DNA of 52,863 nucleotides from Pseudoxanthomonas japonensis (GTDB taxonomy: Bacteria; Pseudomonadota; Gammaproteobacteria; Xanthomonadales; Xanthomonadaceae), in contig NZ_PDWW01000029.1 in NCBI RefSeq assembly GCF_010093445.1, forward strand, positions 1 through 52,863. Reading direction: 5' to 3'. The translations under genes and the position numbers were made by a program. This document shows positions 9,424 through 19,972 of the stretch, piece by piece; position 1 is the first letter of the stretch, and every line of letters begins with the position of its first letter. A model generated the notes under the pieces. That model did no database searches and was not told the DNA's origin. It saw only the letters and a list, made by a program, of their open reading frames with translations.

Positions 9424-11649
9424 TCAGCCCGAGAGATGCTCGATCGCCGCCACCGCGCGAAAGCGGTCGGCCAGGCGCTTGAGCAGGGCCAGGCGGTTTG
9501 CGCGCACGGCCGGGTCGTCGGCATTGACCATCACGCTGTCGAAGAACGCGTCGACCTGCGGGCGCAGGCGGGCGAGGTGGTTCAGCACGGTCACGTAGTC
9601 GTGGTGGTGCAGGGCTTCGTCGGTCTCGCCCAGCACCGCTTCCACCGCTTCGGCCAGCGCGCTTTCGGCCGGGTCGGTCAGCAGCGCGCGATCGATGGCG
9701 TGCGGGATGGGGATGTCGGCCTTCTTCAGGATGTTGCCGATGCGCTTGTTGGCGGCGGCCAGCGCGTCGGCTTCCGGCAGTGTGGCGAAGGTGCCGATGG
9801 CGTCCAGGCGGGTGTCGAAGTCGTACAGCGAGGCGGGCTTGAGTTCCGCGACGGCATTGAAGTGCGCGGCAGGCACGCCCTTGTCGGCGTAGTAGCTGCG
9901 CAGGCGGTCGAGGATGAAGTCGTAGAGTTCTTGAGATTGATCCTTGGTCAGCTCCAGCACTTTCAAGAAACGGTCCTGAGCAACTTCTGGCCCGAAGAGC
10001 TCGTTTTTCAGATCTTGCACGGCTGCGGTGCTCAGGGCGCCAGCGACTTCAGCTACTGCGGCCTTGTTAGGCAAAGTGGCAATTACGACCATTGTGTTCG
10101 AAAAAAAGCTGGAAAGCGCCAAGAGAGGCTTGAGGCGAATATTCAAGCCCGATTCAATGATCGTTCGCGCAAGCCCAAGCGCATTTCGCCGCAGTGCGAA
10201 CGGATCCTTATTGCCGGTAGGCTTCAACCCTGCGGCGAAACCGCCGGCCAGCGTATCGAGGCGCTCGGCAATCGCGAGCACCTTGCCCAGCGGCGAGAGC
10301 GAGATGTCGTCGCCGGCGAAACGTGGCTGGTAGGCCTCGTCGATGGCCAGCGCGATCTCCTTCGGTTCGCCGGCGGCGAGGGCGTAGTGACGGCCGGCGA
10401 TACCCTGCAGCTCGGGGAACTCGTTGACCATGCGCGATTGCAGGTCGTTTTTGCTCAACTCAGCAGCACGACGTGCTGATGCTGGATAAACGCCGATTTC
10501 ATCGCCGATCTCTTTTGCGATCCATTCGGCTAGCTCGGCAACACGCTCTACCTTCTGTGCCACGCTGCCCAGCTTGGCCTGGTAGGTGACGGTCTTCAGG
10601 CCATCGCCCATCGACGTCAGGCCCTGCTTCAGGTCCTCGTCGAAGAAGAACTTCGCATCGCTGAAGCGCGGACGGATCACGCGCTCGTAGCCCTTGCGCA
10701 CTTCGTCGACGTTCTGCGACTCGATGTTGGCGATGCCGATGAAATGCTCGGTCAGCTTGCCGCCATCGCTCAGCACCGGGAAGAACTTCTGGTTGATCTC
10801 CATGGTCTCGATCAGCGCTTCCTGCGGCACGGCCAGGAACGCGGATTCGAAGCTGCACAGCACCGCCGCCGGCCATTCGGTCAGGCAGACCACCTGTTCC
10901 AGGTTGTCGTCGGTGATGCGCGCGCTGCCACCCGCCTGCTCGGCCGCCTTGTGCACTTCCGCGGCTATCCGTGCGCGGCGCGCGTCGGGATCGACCAGCA
11001 CCTTCGCGCCTTCCAGGGCGATGACGTAGTCGTCGGGATTGTTGATCCATACCGCCTTGTCGTGCTCGAAGCGGTGGCCGCGGCTCATGCGGTCGGACGT
11101 CACGCCCAGCACATCGGCGGGCACCACATCGTTGCCGAGCAGCAGCACCAGCCAGTGCACCGGCCGCGCGAAGGCGTAGTCGTGGTCGCCCCAGCGCATC
11201 GGCTTGGGGATCGGCATGCCGGCCAGCGCCTCGCGCACGATGTCGGCCAGCAGGTCGGCGGTCTTCGCGCCGGGCTTCACCGCGCGGTGGACGAAACGCT
11301 CGCCCTTGCCGTCGGTGGTGCGCTCCAGCTGCGTCCAGTCGATACCGGCCTTCGCCGCGAAGCCTTCCAGCGCCTTGGTCGGCGCGCCGTTCGCGTCCAG
11401 CGCGATGTTGAGGTACGGGCCGAGCACTTCGGATTTCTGCTCCGGCTGTTCCACGTCGACCGCCGGCAACAGCACCGCCAGGCGTCGCGGCGTGTACAGC
11501 GGCTTGGCGTCGCCGCGTTCGTAGCCGATGCGGCGCTTCTCCAGCGCCGCGATCACGCCATCGAAGAAAGCCTGCGCCAGGCCCGGCAGCGCCTTGACCG
11601 GCAGCTCTTCGGTGCCCAGTTCGACCAGCAGGGATTTTTGTTCGCTCAT
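9424..11649 (-). CDS. glyS: Glycine--tRNA ligase beta subunit
   Basis: The product is 741 residues and begins [20 protein letters not shown], the standard GlyS N-terminus ([10 protein letters not shown]). It contains the HD-like segment around [11 protein letters not shown], the conserved [16 protein letters not shown] segment, and the C-terminal anticodon-binding-like domain. With GlyQ it forms the alpha2-beta2 glycyl-tRNA synthetase; the beta subunit binds tRNA. I use the ATG at 11649; an ATG two codons earlier is possible. It lies 3' of glyQ, separated by a 169-base repeat. The stretch from about 9925 to 10205 is much poorer in G+C than the rest of the gene: two 60-base blocks counted by hand gave 45% and 48%, against 68% in a nearby block. 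The frame stays open throughout. Confidence 0.96.
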   Translation of the reverse strand: MSEQKSLLVELGTEELPVKALPGLAQAFFDGVIAALEKRRIGYERGDAKPLYTPRRLAVLLPAVDVEQPEQKSEVLGPYLNIALDANGAPTKALEGFAAKAGIDWTQLERTTDGKGERFVHRAVKPGAKTADLLADIVREALAGMPIPKPMRWGDHDYAFARPVHWLVLLLGNDVVPADVLGVTSDRMSRGHRFEHDKAVWINNPDDYVIALEGAKVLVDPDARRARIAAEVHKAAEQAGGSARITDDNLEQVVCLTEWPAAVLCSFESAFLAVPQEALIETMEINQKFFPVLSDGGKLTEHFIGIANIESQNVDEVRKGYERVIRPRFSDAKFFFDEDLKQGLTSMGDGLKTVTYQAKLGSVAQKVERVAELAEWIAKEIGDEIGVYPASARRAAELSKNDLQSRMVNEFPELQGIAGRHYALAAGEPKEIALAIDEAYQPRFAGDDISLSPLGKVLAIAERLDTLAGGFAAGLKPTGNKDPFALRRNALGLARTIIESGLNIRLKPLLALSSFFSNTMVVIATLPNKAAVAEVAGALSTAAVQDLKNELFGPEVAQDRFLKVLELTKDQSQELYDFILDRLRSYYADKGVPAAHFNAVAELKPASLYDFDTRLDAIGTFATLPEADALAAANKRIGNILKKADIPIPHAIDRALLTDPAESALAEAVEAVLGETDEALHHHDYVTVLNHLARLRPQVDAFFDSVMVNADDPAVRANRLALLKRLADRFRAVAAIEHLSG

Positions 11650-11671
11650 GTGCATGCAACCTTGAGTTGTT

Positions 11672-11818
11672 CCCTTCTCCCTGCGGGAGAAGGTGCCCGA
11701 AGGGCGGATGAGGGTGCGGCGGAGTCCGTGGCGGTGAACCATCCGGATTCCGCCGGACCCTCTCCCCAACCCCTCTCTCCCACAGGGACTTCCTGCGGTC
11801 GCCGAGGGGAGAGGGGCT
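11672..11818. repeat. Xanthomonad-type intergenic palindromic repeat between glyQ and glyS
   Basis: The gap between glyQ (stop at 11819) and glyS (start at 11649) is filled by repeat-like sequence. It begins with the hairpin CCTTCTCCCTGCGGGAGAAGG at 11673-11693. A GCCCGAAGGGC palindrome, a GGATGAGGGTG stretch, and mirrored GGAGTCC/GGATTCCGCC and CCCTCTCCCC/GGGGAGAGGGG parts follow. The two ends are roughly complementary, so the whole may fold into one long stem. This family is frequent between xanthomonad genes. Here it sits inside a two-gene operon and could set relative glyQ/glyS mRNA stability, which is inference. Confidence 0.65.
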
Positions 11819-12751
<933 letters not shown>

Positions 12752-12782
12752 CGCGTTATCGTGCACTGCGGAAAAGCGGGCT

Positions 12783-12788
12783 AGTATA
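12783..12788 (-). promoter_or_regulatory. Candidate -10 element for glyQ
   Basis: The minus strand reads GTATACTAG here, a close match to TATAAT, about 32 bases upstream of the glyQ ATG. No convincing -35 hexamer is present at 16-18 bases, so this is a tentative call. Confidence 0.35.
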
Positions 12789-12848
12789 CGGGCAAGCCCT
12801 TGTCCTTCCGCCGCTTTTCGCCCGTTCGCCGCCGTCGTGGATACTTCC

Positions 12849-13574
12849 GTGAAAGCCCCCTTCCTCATCGTCGAAACCGGACAGCCGGTGCAGTCGATGC
12901 GGCGTTATGGCGGCTTCCCGCACTGGATCCGCGTGGCCGCCGGGCTGGAGGCGGACGAGACCGTGGTGGCGAACGTCGAGCGCGGCGATGCGCTTCCTTC
13001 GCGCGAGGGGTTTGCCGGCGTCATCGTCAGCGGCTCCGCCGCGATGGTCACCGACCGCGCCGACTGGAGCGAGCGCAGCGCCGACTGGCTGCGCGATGCC
13101 GCCCACGAAGGCCTGCCGCTGCTGGGCATCTGCTACGGCCACCAGTTGCTGGCGCACGCGCTGGGCGGCGAGGTCGCCTACAATCCGGCCGGGCGCGAAT
13201 CCGGCACCGTCCACATCGACCTGCACCCGCATGCGCAGGACGATCCGCTGTTCTCGGCGCTGCCGCTGAAGTTCACCGCGCACGCCACCCACGTGCAGAC
13301 CGTGGCGCGGCCACCGGAAGGCGCCACCGTGCTGGCACGGTCGGAGCAGGACGACTGCCATGCGTTCCGCTGGCGCGACCGCGCCTGGGGCGTGCAGTTC
13401 CACCCCGAATTCGCCACCCACCACATGCGCGGTTACGTGCACGCGCGTGCCGACCACCTGCGCAGCGAGGGCCGCTGCCCCGGCACCATCGCCCGCAGCG
13501 TGACGGCGGCGCCGCAAGCCCGCAAACTATTGCGGCGGTTCGTCCGCCATGCGCGTGGCCTGCACGCGCGCTGA
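12849..13574 (+). CDS. Class I glutamine amidotransferase
   Basis: The 241-residue protein is a class I (triad) glutamine amidotransferase of the GMP-synthase-domain-like family. The nucleophile elbow is [17 protein letters not shown] (Cys at about residue 97), and the catalytic His and Glu are in [16 protein letters not shown]. It has no fused synthetase domain, so the acceptor substrate is unknown; stand-alone members include gamma-glutamyl hydrolases of polyamine breakdown. I use the GTG at 12849 because family members begin close to [10 protein letters not shown]; an in-frame GTG four codons upstream is the alternative. It is divergent from glyQ, and a membrane-protein gene follows 33 bases downstream on the same strand. 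Confidence 0.85.
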   Translation: MKAPFLIVETGQPVQSMRRYGGFPHWIRVAAGLEADETVVANVERGDALPSREGFAGVIVSGSAAMVTDRADWSERSADWLRDAAHEGLPLLGICYGHQLLAHALGGEVAYNPAGRESGTVHIDLHPHAQDDPLFSALPLKFTAHATHVQTVARPPEGATVLARSEQDDCHAFRWRDRAWGVQFHPEFATHHMRGYVHARADHLRSEGRCPGTIARSVTAAPQARKLLRRFVRHARGLHAR

Positions 13575-13607
13575 GCCTTCCTGCTGTACTTCTCCCAGAG
13601 AACCCCG

Positions 13608-14489
13608 ATGTCGACGATCAACAAGGTGCCGGCCAGTGCCGGCGCAGAATGGCTGCTGGCGGGTTTCGCCCTGCTGAAGCGCGCACCGGTGCCGCTGGCG
13701 ACGCTGGCGGTGCTGTGGGGCCTGCTGTCGATGGTCGTGGCGCTGGTGGCGGTGACGCTGCCGGCGATGACGCTGGCCATGCAGTTCCTGCTGGTGCTGG
13801 CCGGGCCGCTGTTCTTTGCGGGCATGCTGTGGGCCGTGCGCGAAGTCGACCAGGGTCGCGCGGCGCAGCCGTCGAACCTGCTGCAGCCCGTCCGCGACGG
13901 CCATGCGCCGGCACTGTTGGCCACGCTGCTGCCGCAACTGCTGGCTGCGCTGGTGATGGGCGCACTGCTGTTCGTGCTCGTCGGCACCGAACAGCTGCAG
14001 CATCTGGCCGATGTCTACCAGAAGATGCAGACCATCGCCGCTGCCGGTGGCCAGCCGGATCCTTCACTGGTCGAAGGCCTGCCGGCCGGCCGCCTGCTGC
14101 TGTGGCTGTTGCTGGTGACCGTCGTCTTCGTGGCGGTGGAGTGGATGACGTTCATCGCGTCGCCGCAGATCCTGTTCTCCGGCACGCACGTCATGGACGC
14201 CATGCGCAACAGCCTGCGCGCCTGCGTGCACAACTGGACCGCGATGCTGGTGTTCTACCTGCTGGCCGGCATCGCCATCTTCGCCGTGGGCATGGGCTCG
14301 CTGCTGGTCGCCTCGATCCTGGCGCTGGTCGTGGGCGGCGCCATTGCGATGGGCCTGTGGCAGTTCACCCTGATGGCGCTGGTCATGCCGGTGCTGGCGG
14401 GTGCGGCGTATGCGGCGTGGCGGCAGATGCTGGGCGAGGCGTCGGCTGCGCCGGGTGGCTCTGTGGCGCCGACCCGGATCGAAGTCTGA
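13608..14489 (+). CDS. BPSS1780-family multi-pass membrane protein
   Basis: This 293-residue integral membrane protein has about six hydrophobic helices. They fall as a pair near residues 30-75, one near 95-125, one near 160-195, and two near 205-270. The opening KVPASAGAEWLLAGFALLKR and the SPQILFSGTHVMDAMRNSLR motif match the BPSS1780 family of inner-membrane proteins, which has no assigned function. It is the second gene after the amidotransferase and may be co-transcribed with it. A GGTGGGC/GCCCACC hairpin lies 19 bases after its stop. Confidence 0.78.
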   Translation: MSTINKVPASAGAEWLLAGFALLKRAPVPLATLAVLWGLLSMVVALVAVTLPAMTLAMQFLLVLAGPLFFAGMLWAVREVDQGRAAQPSNLLQPVRDGHAPALLATLLPQLLAALVMGALLFVLVGTEQLQHLADVYQKMQTIAAAGGQPDPSLVEGLPAGRLLLWLLLVTVVFVAVEWMTFIASPQILFSGTHVMDAMRNSLRACVHNWTAMLVFYLLAGIAIFAVGMGSLLVASILALVVGGAIAMGLWQFTLMALVMPVLAGAAYAAWRQMLGEASAAPGGSVAPTRIEV

Positions 14490-14827
14490 GCGTCGGGCAG
14501 GGCAGACGGTGGGCCGAGGCCCACCTTACCAAGCGGGTCGTTCCTTCTGTTTGAGCGTGCCAGCCGAGACCGGCCCGGGCGCCGCATTCCGTAGAGTCGA
14601 GCTTGCTCGACTGAGCCGCGACCAAGGTCGGCCGCAGAGCAGCGGAGCAAGCTCCGCTCTACGACAGGCGATCATCTGCGGTCGAGCCGCTTCATGGTTT
14701 GCTGAGCTGCGTGACGACGGCTTGAGCGTCACGAGCGGTGGGCCAAGGCCCGCCCCGTGAGGCGATCGCGTGGCTGGTGCGCGATGGTTGGCCGTCCGGG
14801 CGCGCTGCGGCGCGTTCGGCGCATCGC
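14490..14827. repeat. Non-coding convergent region with GTAG-type REP pair and GGTGGGCC palindromes
   Basis: No gene is supported in this 338-base gap between two convergent genes. It contains a hairpin with stem GGTGGGC/GCCCACC at 14508-14525. Two head-to-head palindromes, each starting with the tetranucleotide GTAG, lie at 14591-14612 on the plus strand (GTAGAGTCGAGCTTGCTCGA) and 14642-14662 on the minus strand (GTAGAGCGGAGCTTGCTCCG). A second GGTGGGCC/GGCCCGCC palindrome sits at 14737-14752. GTAG followed by a stem-loop is the layout of REP elements mobilised by REP-associated tyrosine transposases. No such transposase is in the window. Confidence 0.72.
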
Positions 14828-15586
14828 TCAGGCGTTGTCGGCGCGCGTGCGCGGCTTGAGCCATCCCGCCGCGACGATGCCCAGTTCGTACAGCAGGCAC
14901 ATCGGAATGGCGAGCATCAGCTGCGACACCACGTCGGGCGGGGTGATCAGCGCGGCGATGACGAACACCCCGACGATGGCATAGCCGCGGCCCTCGCGCA
15001 GCTGCTGCGGCGTGACCCAGCCCAGCAACACCATGATCACCAGCGCCACCGGCAGCTCGAAGCTCACGCCGAAGGCCAGGAAGATCACCATCACGAAGTC
15101 GAGGTACTTCGCCGGGTCCGGCGCCAGCGTCACGATGTCCGGCGTGAACACCGTGAGCGCGTGGAACACACTGGGCAGCACCAGGAAGTAGGCGAACGCG
15201 CATCCCGCGTAGAACAACAGGATGGCCGACACCAGCAGCGGCATCGCCAGCCGCTTCTCGTGCTTGTAGAGGCCAGGTGCGACGAAGCTCCACGCCTGGA
15301 ACAGCAGCCACGGCGAAGACAGGAACAGCGCCAGGAAGAACGCCAACTTGATCGGCGCGAAGAATCCGGAGGTCGGATCGCTGGCGATCATCTGCGTGGC
15401 CTGGCCCGCGGGCAGCTGGGAAATCAGCGGCTGGGCAAGGCGGTCGTAGAGCTGGCGCACGAACGGCAGCAGTGCGAGCAGGATGATGCCGGTACCGGCC
15501 AGCCCGCGCATCAGCCGCGTGCGCAGCTCCAGCAGATGCTCCATCAGGCTGCTTTCGGCTTCCTGTCCCGGGGATGCGCGGTTCAT
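14828..15586 (-). CDS. tatC: Sec-independent protein translocase TatC
   Basis: The 252-residue protein has six transmembrane helices and the TatC signature motifs. These are the N-terminal [15 protein letters not shown], the first periplasmic loop, [17 protein letters not shown], and the late [19 protein letters not shown]. TatC binds the twin-arginine signal peptide and forms the core receptor of the Tat translocase. The ATG at 15586 overlaps the tatB TGA as ATGA, so translation is coupled. It is the last gene of tatABC, and its 3' side is REP-type repeat sequence. Confidence 0.95.
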   Translation of the reverse strand: MNRASPGQEAESSLMEHLLELRTRLMRGLAGTGIILLALLPFVRQLYDRLAQPLISQLPAGQATQMIASDPTSGFFAPIKLAFFLALFLSSPWLLFQAWSFVAPGLYKHEKRLAMPLLVSAILLFYAGCAFAYFLVLPSVFHALTVFTPDIVTLAPDPAKYLDFVMVIFLAFGVSFELPVALVIMVLLGWVTPQQLREGRGYAIVGVFVIAALITPPDVVSQLMLAIPMCLLYELGIVAAGWLKPRTRADNA

Positions 15587-16098
15587 CGTGCGTCCTTCGG
15601 CGGGAACAGGTCGGCGGTCGTGCCGGACTCGGGCGCGGGCGTCGCGTCCTGCGGCGCATCGCCGTGCGCGTCGGTGCTCGAGGCGAGACGACCTTCGTCT
15701 TCCGTCACGGGATAAGCGGAGTCCGGTGCGGGATCCACCGCCGGTGGTTTCGCCAGCGCAGGCGGCGTGATGGCGGATTCCACGTCGTCGCGCAGCGCCT
15801 TCGCGTCGTCGCGCGCGGCCTGCCGCAGGTCCTCGAACTGGCGCTCGGTCTCGCGCGTGCTGTCGCGGATGCGCTGCTCGGTATCGCGCAGGGCGTCCTG
15901 GGCGTCCTTGAGGTTGCGCTTCAATTCCTCGGACGCGAGTTCGCGTTCCAGTTCGTCCTTCACCGAATACCACTGCGCGCGCGCGCGGCGTACCCACAGG
16001 CCGGCGAAGCGCGCCGCCTTGGGCAGGCGTTCGGGACCCAGCACGATCAGCGCGACGACCGCGATGACCAGCAGTTCACTGAAACCGATATCGAACAT
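15583..16098 (-). CDS. tatB: Sec-independent protein translocase TatB
   Basis: The 171-residue protein begins [20 protein letters not shown] with the PERLPKAAR hinge, diagnostic of TatB. A long amphipathic and charged helix rich in Arg, Glu and Asp follows (residues 30-115), then a Pro/Ala/Asp-rich disordered tail. TatB forms the TatBC receptor complex. The coding region overlaps tatC by four bases and lies 24 bases after tatA. Confidence 0.95.
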   Translation of the reverse strand: MFDIGFSELLVIAVVALIVLGPERLPKAARFAGLWVRRARAQWYSVKDELERELASEELKRNLKDAQDALRDTEQRIRDSTRETERQFEDLRQAARDDAKALRDDVESAITPPALAKPPAVDPAPDSAYPVTEDEGRLASSTDAHGDAPQDATPAPESGTTADLFPPKDAR

Positions 16099-16122
16099 GG
16101 CCGCGGCCGCGATGCCGCGCGA

Positions 16123-16344
16123 TCAGTTGGCGTCGCGGTCGCGCTCTTTGGCGGCGCTGGACTCATCGGTGCGCGACTGGTCGTTCAGCTGGCCAGCCGG
16201 CGCGTCGTCGTCCTTCATGCCCTTCTTGAAGCCCTTGACCGCCTCGCCCAGGTCCTGGCCGGCGTTGCGCAGGCGCTTGGTGCCGAAGACGAGCAACACG
16301 ACCACCAGCACGATGATCCAATGCCAGATGCTCAAACCGCCCAT
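16123..16344 (-). CDS. tatA: Sec-independent protein translocase TatA
   Basis: The 73-residue protein starts [20 protein letters not shown], the TatA membrane helix, followed by the [21 protein letters not shown] amphipathic segment and a charged tail. It oligomerises to form the Tat translocation site. It is first in tatA-tatB-tatC. A TATCCT hexamer lies on the minus strand about 35 bases upstream and could be its -10. Confidence 0.95.
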   Translation of the reverse strand: MGGLSIWHWIIVLVVVLLVFGTKRLRNAGQDLGEAVKGFKKGMKDDDAPAGQLNDQSRTDESSAAKERDRDAN

Positions 16345-16425
16345 GGTGTGCTCGCAGGAAAGTTGGGGCGCTCAGGATAGCGCAGGCGGACCGCCGGGAT
16401 GGCGATCCACCGCCCATTACTTCTG

Positions 16426-17283
16426 TCAGGGTGTGCTGTCGAGCGGCTCGGTACGCACTTCGCCGTCCTGCACCGGCTCGAATCCCTGGGTCTGCGTGGG
16501 GGCCGGGGCTTCGACCACCACCGGCGCGACGGCCGGTGCCGGCGCGCGAGCCTGGGTGTGCGCGCCGCCGGTGCCCCGATTGCCGCGGGCGAGCTCGGTG
16601 ACCTCTTCCAGTTCGTCGCGGAATCCGACCACCGCGCTCGACGGTTGGCCCGCACGACTCTCGAAAATCGCGCGCGGGGTGGCGGCGCTGCCGTAGACGG
16701 CGGTGTTCGCATCGTCGTCGATCTGCAGCACGGCACCGTCGAGCGCCACGCCGGCGAACAGGCCGCGCGCGCGCGACCACGACCAGATCTCCGCCTTCAG
16801 CTGGCCATCGGTGGACGCGCTGGCATTGCGGCCGACCGGGCCGGCCGCCACGCCGGCATCGGCGCCGAGGGTGAACTTGCCGTTGACGATGGAGTCGAGC
16901 GAGCGGTCGTTGCGGAACACCAGCACCACGTCGGACGACTGCACGCCGGCCTGGAAGCCGATGCTGCCGCCGGTGAGCTTGATGAAGACCGGCTGCGACC
17001 AGCTGCCGTCCGGATTCTTCACCGACATCAGGCCGTGGCCGCGACGGCCGCCGATCACCAGGCCGGCCTTCAGCGTATCGGGGATGACGACGATCGCCCG
17101 GCCTTCGTCCAGCAGCTTGTCGGGGATGCCGTTCTCGGGAATGCGCTGGATCTCGTTGAGCACGCGCACCGCGTTGGTGGCGCGCTCGTCTTCCTTGGGA
17201 CCCGCGATGGCCTGGCCGGCGAACAGGGCGGCGGCCAGCGCGAGCGCGGTGGGCGGCAGCAGACGGCGGGACGTGCGGTTCAT
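16426..17283 (-). CDS. SYLF/Ysc84-domain lipid-binding protein, exported
   Basis: This 285-residue protein has a signal peptide (MNRTSRRLLPPTALALAAAL, cleavage near QAIAG). The Ysc84/SYLF domain spans about residues 40-215, recognised by IPDTLKAGLVIGGRRGHG, GGSIGFQAGVQSSDVVLVF and KFTLGADAGVAAGPVGR. The last 70 residues are low-complexity and rich in Ala, Pro and Thr. Bacterial SYLF proteins are exported and thought to bind lipids; no enzymatic role is known. The ATG at 17283 gives a clean signal peptide. The gene lies upstream of tatA on the same strand, 81 bases away, and is divergent from hemH. Confidence 0.85.
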   Translation of the reverse strand: MNRTSRRLLPPTALALAAALFAGQAIAGPKEDERATNAVRVLNEIQRIPENGIPDKLLDEGRAIVVIPDTLKAGLVIGGRRGHGLMSVKNPDGSWSQPVFIKLTGGSIGFQAGVQSSDVVLVFRNDRSLDSIVNGKFTLGADAGVAAGPVGRNASASTDGQLKAEIWSWSRARGLFAGVALDGAVLQIDDDANTAVYGSAATPRAIFESRAGQPSSAVVGFRDELEEVTELARGNRGTGGAHTQARAPAPAVAPVVVEAPAPTQTQGFEPVQDGEVRTEPLDSTP

Positions 17284-17420
17284 GGCGGCTCCATCAGGGG
17301 GTTTCGCAGCAGGAGGCTGCAACTGCCTGAAAGTAGGCGGGGTCGGATGAATCGGTGCTGACAGCAGGCGCCTACCGCGATCATGGATCCGATCGATTCG
17401 GCGCGCCGCGGGCGCTCTGA

Positions 17421-17432
17421 CACAATACACGC
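17421..17432 (+). promoter_or_regulatory. Candidate -10 hexamer for hemH, six bases before the start
   Basis: CACAAT at 17421-17426 is followed by six bases and then the hemH ATG. If this is the -10, transcription would start at or very near the ATG, giving a leaderless message. The -35 side is weak (TTCGGC at an 18-base spacing). Confidence 0.35.
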
Positions 17433-18395
17433 ATGCCTGACACCCCTCCCACCGCTCTGCTTGTCGTCAACCTCGGCACGCCCGAAGCGCCCACCCCGCG
17501 CGCGGTCCGCCGCTACCTGGCCGAATTCCTGCACGACCATCGCGTGGTGCAGCTGACGCGATGGCTGTGGTGCCCGCTGCTGCACTTCGTCATCCTGCCG
17601 CTGCGCGGACCGAAGGCGGCTGCCAAGTACGCCAGCATCTGGCTGCCCGACGGCTCGCCGCTCGCGGTGCATACGCGCCGGTTGGCCGCCGCCATGCAGT
17701 CGCGGCTGCCGGACTGGCGCGTGCTCGATGCAATGCGCTACGGCGAACCCTCTCTGGCGAAGCGGCTGCAGGCGCTGCGCGCCGAGGGTATCCGTCACGT
17801 GGTCGTGCTGCCGCTGTATCCGCAGTACTCCACGACCACCACCGAGTCGGTGCGCGATGTCGTTGCGCGAGCGTCGGCGGGGCTCGAGGTACGCTTCATC
17901 GACGACTATTCGGTCGATTCGGGCTGGGTGGCCGCCGTAGTGGCGTCGATCCGGCAGTGGCGGGAGCGCCACGGTGCGGGCGAGCACCTGCTGTTCTCCT
18001 ACCACGGCCTGCCGCAGCGGCTGGCGCGCAACGGCGATCCGTATCCGCAGCAGTGCGAGGCCAGCACGCGCGCCATCGTGCAGGCGCTGGGCCTGCGCGA
18101 CGACGAATGGACGCTGACCTACCAGTCCCGCTTCGGCAAGGAGCGCTGGCTGGAGCCTGCCACCGACACCACGCTGCAGGCCCTCGCCGCGCGAGGGGTG
18201 CACAAGGTGGACGTGGTGTGTCCCGGTTTCGCGGTGGACTGCCTGGAGACGCTGGAGGAAGTCGGGATCGGTTTCGCCGAGCAGTTCGCCCACGCCGGCG
18301 GCGATCTGCGCTACATCGCCTGCCTCAACGACGATGGGCTGCACGCCGACGCGCTGGTCGCGCTTGCGCAACGCGCGGCCGGCACGGGCGCATGA
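17433..18395 (+). CDS. hemH: Ferrochelatase
   Basis: The 320-residue protein inserts ferrous iron into protoporphyrin IX, the last step of protoheme synthesis. It begins with the family's [22 protein letters not shown]. The mid-domain [16 protein letters not shown] lines the active site, and the catalytic His-bearing motif is [17 protein letters not shown]. The late segment [16 protein letters not shown] and the [13 protein letters not shown]lu-rich motif complete the signature. Length is normal. The stop overlaps the following hydrolase start as ATGA. There is no visible Shine-Dalgarno, in line with a possible leaderless transcript. Confidence 0.96.
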   Translation: MPDTPPTALLVVNLGTPEAPTPRAVRRYLAEFLHDHRVVQLTRWLWCPLLHFVILPLRGPKAAAKYASIWLPDGSPLAVHTRRLAAAMQSRLPDWRVLDAMRYGEPSLAKRLQALRAEGIRHVVVLPLYPQYSTTTTESVRDVVARASAGLEVRFIDDYSVDSGWVAAVVASIRQWRERHGAGEHLLFSYHGLPQRLARNGDPYPQQCEASTRAIVQALGLRDDEWTLTYQSRFGKERWLEPATDTTLQALAARGVHKVDVVCPGFAVDCLETLEEVGIGFAEQFAHAGGDLRYIACLNDDGLHADALVALAQRAAGTGA

Positions 18396-19237
18396 CGCTG
18401 CGCGAGTTCACCGTCGACATTCCGCTGGGCCGCATCACGGGACTGCGCGGGGGCGACGACGGGTCGCGGGTGCTGGCACTGCACGGATGGCTGGACAACG
18501 CGGCCAGCTTCGTCCCGCTGGCGGATCACCTGCCGGGCGTGCAGCTGGTGGCGCCCGACCTGCCGGGCCATGGCCGCAGCGCGCATCTTGCGCCCGGCGC
18601 CGAGTACACCAGCGGGGTGGCGGTCAATGCGGTACTCGACATCGCCGATGCGCTGGGCTGGGACACGTTCTCGCTGCTCGGTCATTCGATGGGCGCCGGC
18701 ATCGCCAGCCTGATGGCGGCGGCAGTGCCGCAGCGCGTGCGGCGGCTGGTGGTGATCGAAGCGCTCGGTGGCCTGGCGGAAACCGTCGAACGCACCGCCG
18801 ACCGCTGGCGCGAGGCGATCACTGCCGCGCGTGCGCTGCCCGGGAAGCCGCTGCGCGTGTTCGCCGATCTCGCCGCGCCGGTGCGCGCCCGCATGCTGGC
18901 CAACCAGTTGAGCGAGCCGGCGGCGCGGCTGCTGGTGGAGCGCGGCGTGCGGCCGGTGGACGGCGGCTTCGTCTGGAGCAGCGATCAACGGCTGACGTTG
19001 CCCACGCCGCAACGCCTCGACGAGGCGCAGCTGTCGGCCCTGGTGGCCGGCATCACCTGTCCCACCACGGTGGTCTACGCCGATCCGCCGCAGCCCTACT
19101 TTCCCGAACCGCTGCGCTCGCAGCGTGCCGCGCGCCTGCCTGACGGCAGGCTGCATGTCATCGCTGGTACCCACCACCTGCACATGGAAGATCCCGCCGG
19201 CGTCGCCGCGGTGGTCTCAGGCTTCCTGGCGTCCTGA
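18392..19237 (+). CDS. Alpha/beta-fold hydrolase
   Basis: This 281-residue protein is an alpha/beta hydrolase. [13 protein letters not shown] supplies the oxyanion-hole HGW motif (residues 31-43). The nucleophile elbow is [14 protein letters not shown] (Ser at about residue 98), and the late [12 protein letters not shown] carries the probable catalytic His. It has no signal peptide. The substrate is not predictable; small-ester or acyl substrates are typical of the family. Its ATG overlaps the hemH TGA, so it is coupled to hemH, an arrangement common in xanthomonads. Its 3' end overlaps the convergent gene at 19217 by 21 bases. Confidence 0.88.
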   Translation: MTLREFTVDIPLGRITGLRGGDDGSRVLALHGWLDNAASFVPLADHLPGVQLVAPDLPGHGRSAHLAPGAEYTSGVAVNAVLDIADALGWDTFSLLGHSMGAGIASLMAAAVPQRVRRLVVIEALGGLAETVERTADRWREAITAARALPGKPLRVFADLAAPVRARMLANQLSEPAARLLVERGVRPVDGGFVWSSDQRLTLPTPQRLDEAQLSALVAGITCPTTVVYADPPQPYFPEPLRSQRAARLPDGRLHVIAGTHHLHMEDPAGVAAVVSGFLAS

Positions 19238-19837
19238 TCCGCCGCGTTTGGCGGCATGGAAGTCCATGGCCAGCGCCACGTCGCCCTTCCGGATGGGCGC
19301 GCTGCTCCGCCACCAGGCGGTGGTGACCGCGTCCAGCTCGCGGTCCTGCTGTGCCAGGCGGCGCAGGAGTGCGATGTCTTCCGCACTGGCCAGTTGTTCG
19401 TTGGGCAGGTAGTAGTGCTCCAGCGGTGCGCGCGCCGCGGCCGGTGTCCGTGTCAGGCGGGCGATGAGTCCCGCAGCCGCCAGTCCCGACAGGATGTAGC
19501 CGGCGAGCAGCACGGGAATGGAGTCGTGCGTGCTGCCGAGCCACGCCACGCCGGCGGCGGCGGGCAACAGCAGGGCGAGCAGTTTGCCGAGGCGGTCGAA
19601 GCGCTGGATGCGGCTGGCATCACGGCGTCGTTCGCGGGCGCGTGCGCCGGCTTCCTCGACCGACAGGCTCTTGCGGCTCATCAGCGCGCGGCGCGCGTTG
19701 AGGCTGGTCGCCGTTTCGGTGGCCGGGAGGTTGTACAGCGAGAACTCCCGCGAGGCGTTGCCGGCGCCGGGCGCGCGCGGAAGGGTCGCGACATTGGACG
19801 GGAAGGGCGGATGTGGCGTGGGCGGACGCTGGGTCAT
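19217..19837 (-). CDS. Hypothetical membrane protein with two predicted helices (206 aa)
   Basis: I do not recognise this protein. The first 45 residues are Pro-rich and polar, and a basic segment with RARERRRDASR follows. Two hydrophobic helices lie at about residues 97-116 and 122-142. The C-terminal half is soluble and contains LEHYYLPNEQLASAEDIALLRRL. The ATG at 19837 is chosen because the longer open frame upstream is compositionally unlike protein. Its last 21 bases run into the end of the convergent hydrolase gene. It is probably an inner-membrane protein; function unknown. Confidence 0.6.
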   Translation of the reverse strand: MTQRPPTPHPPFPSNVATLPRAPGAGNASREFSLYNLPATETATSLNARRALMSRKSLSVEEAGARARERRRDASRIQRFDRLGKLLALLLPAAAGVAWLGSTHDSIPVLLAGYILSGLAAAGLIARLTRTPAAARAPLEHYYLPNEQLASAEDIALLRRLAQQDRELDAVTTAWWRSSAPIRKGDVALAMDFHAAKRGGSGRQEA

Positions 19838-19972
19838 GGCGGACAGGCGACGGAAGGAAGGGGCCGGCCGGCGGCCCGGCGCTCCCTGCCGGCCCGCCGG
19901 ATCCGGCTTGCCCTCAATTCGTGACGCGCGTCTCATTCAGGACATGGGCGGCGCGCGCTGCCCAGCGGCGCC

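Noticed and set aside
9925..10205. Frameshift or pseudogene status of glyS suggested by the low-G+C stretch
   Set aside because: The frame is continuous and the residues on both sides fit GlyS.
16345..17283. SYLF gene as part of the tat operon
   Set aside because: The 81-base gap holds a plausible -10 (TATCCT) for tatA and there is no functional link, so I keep it separate.
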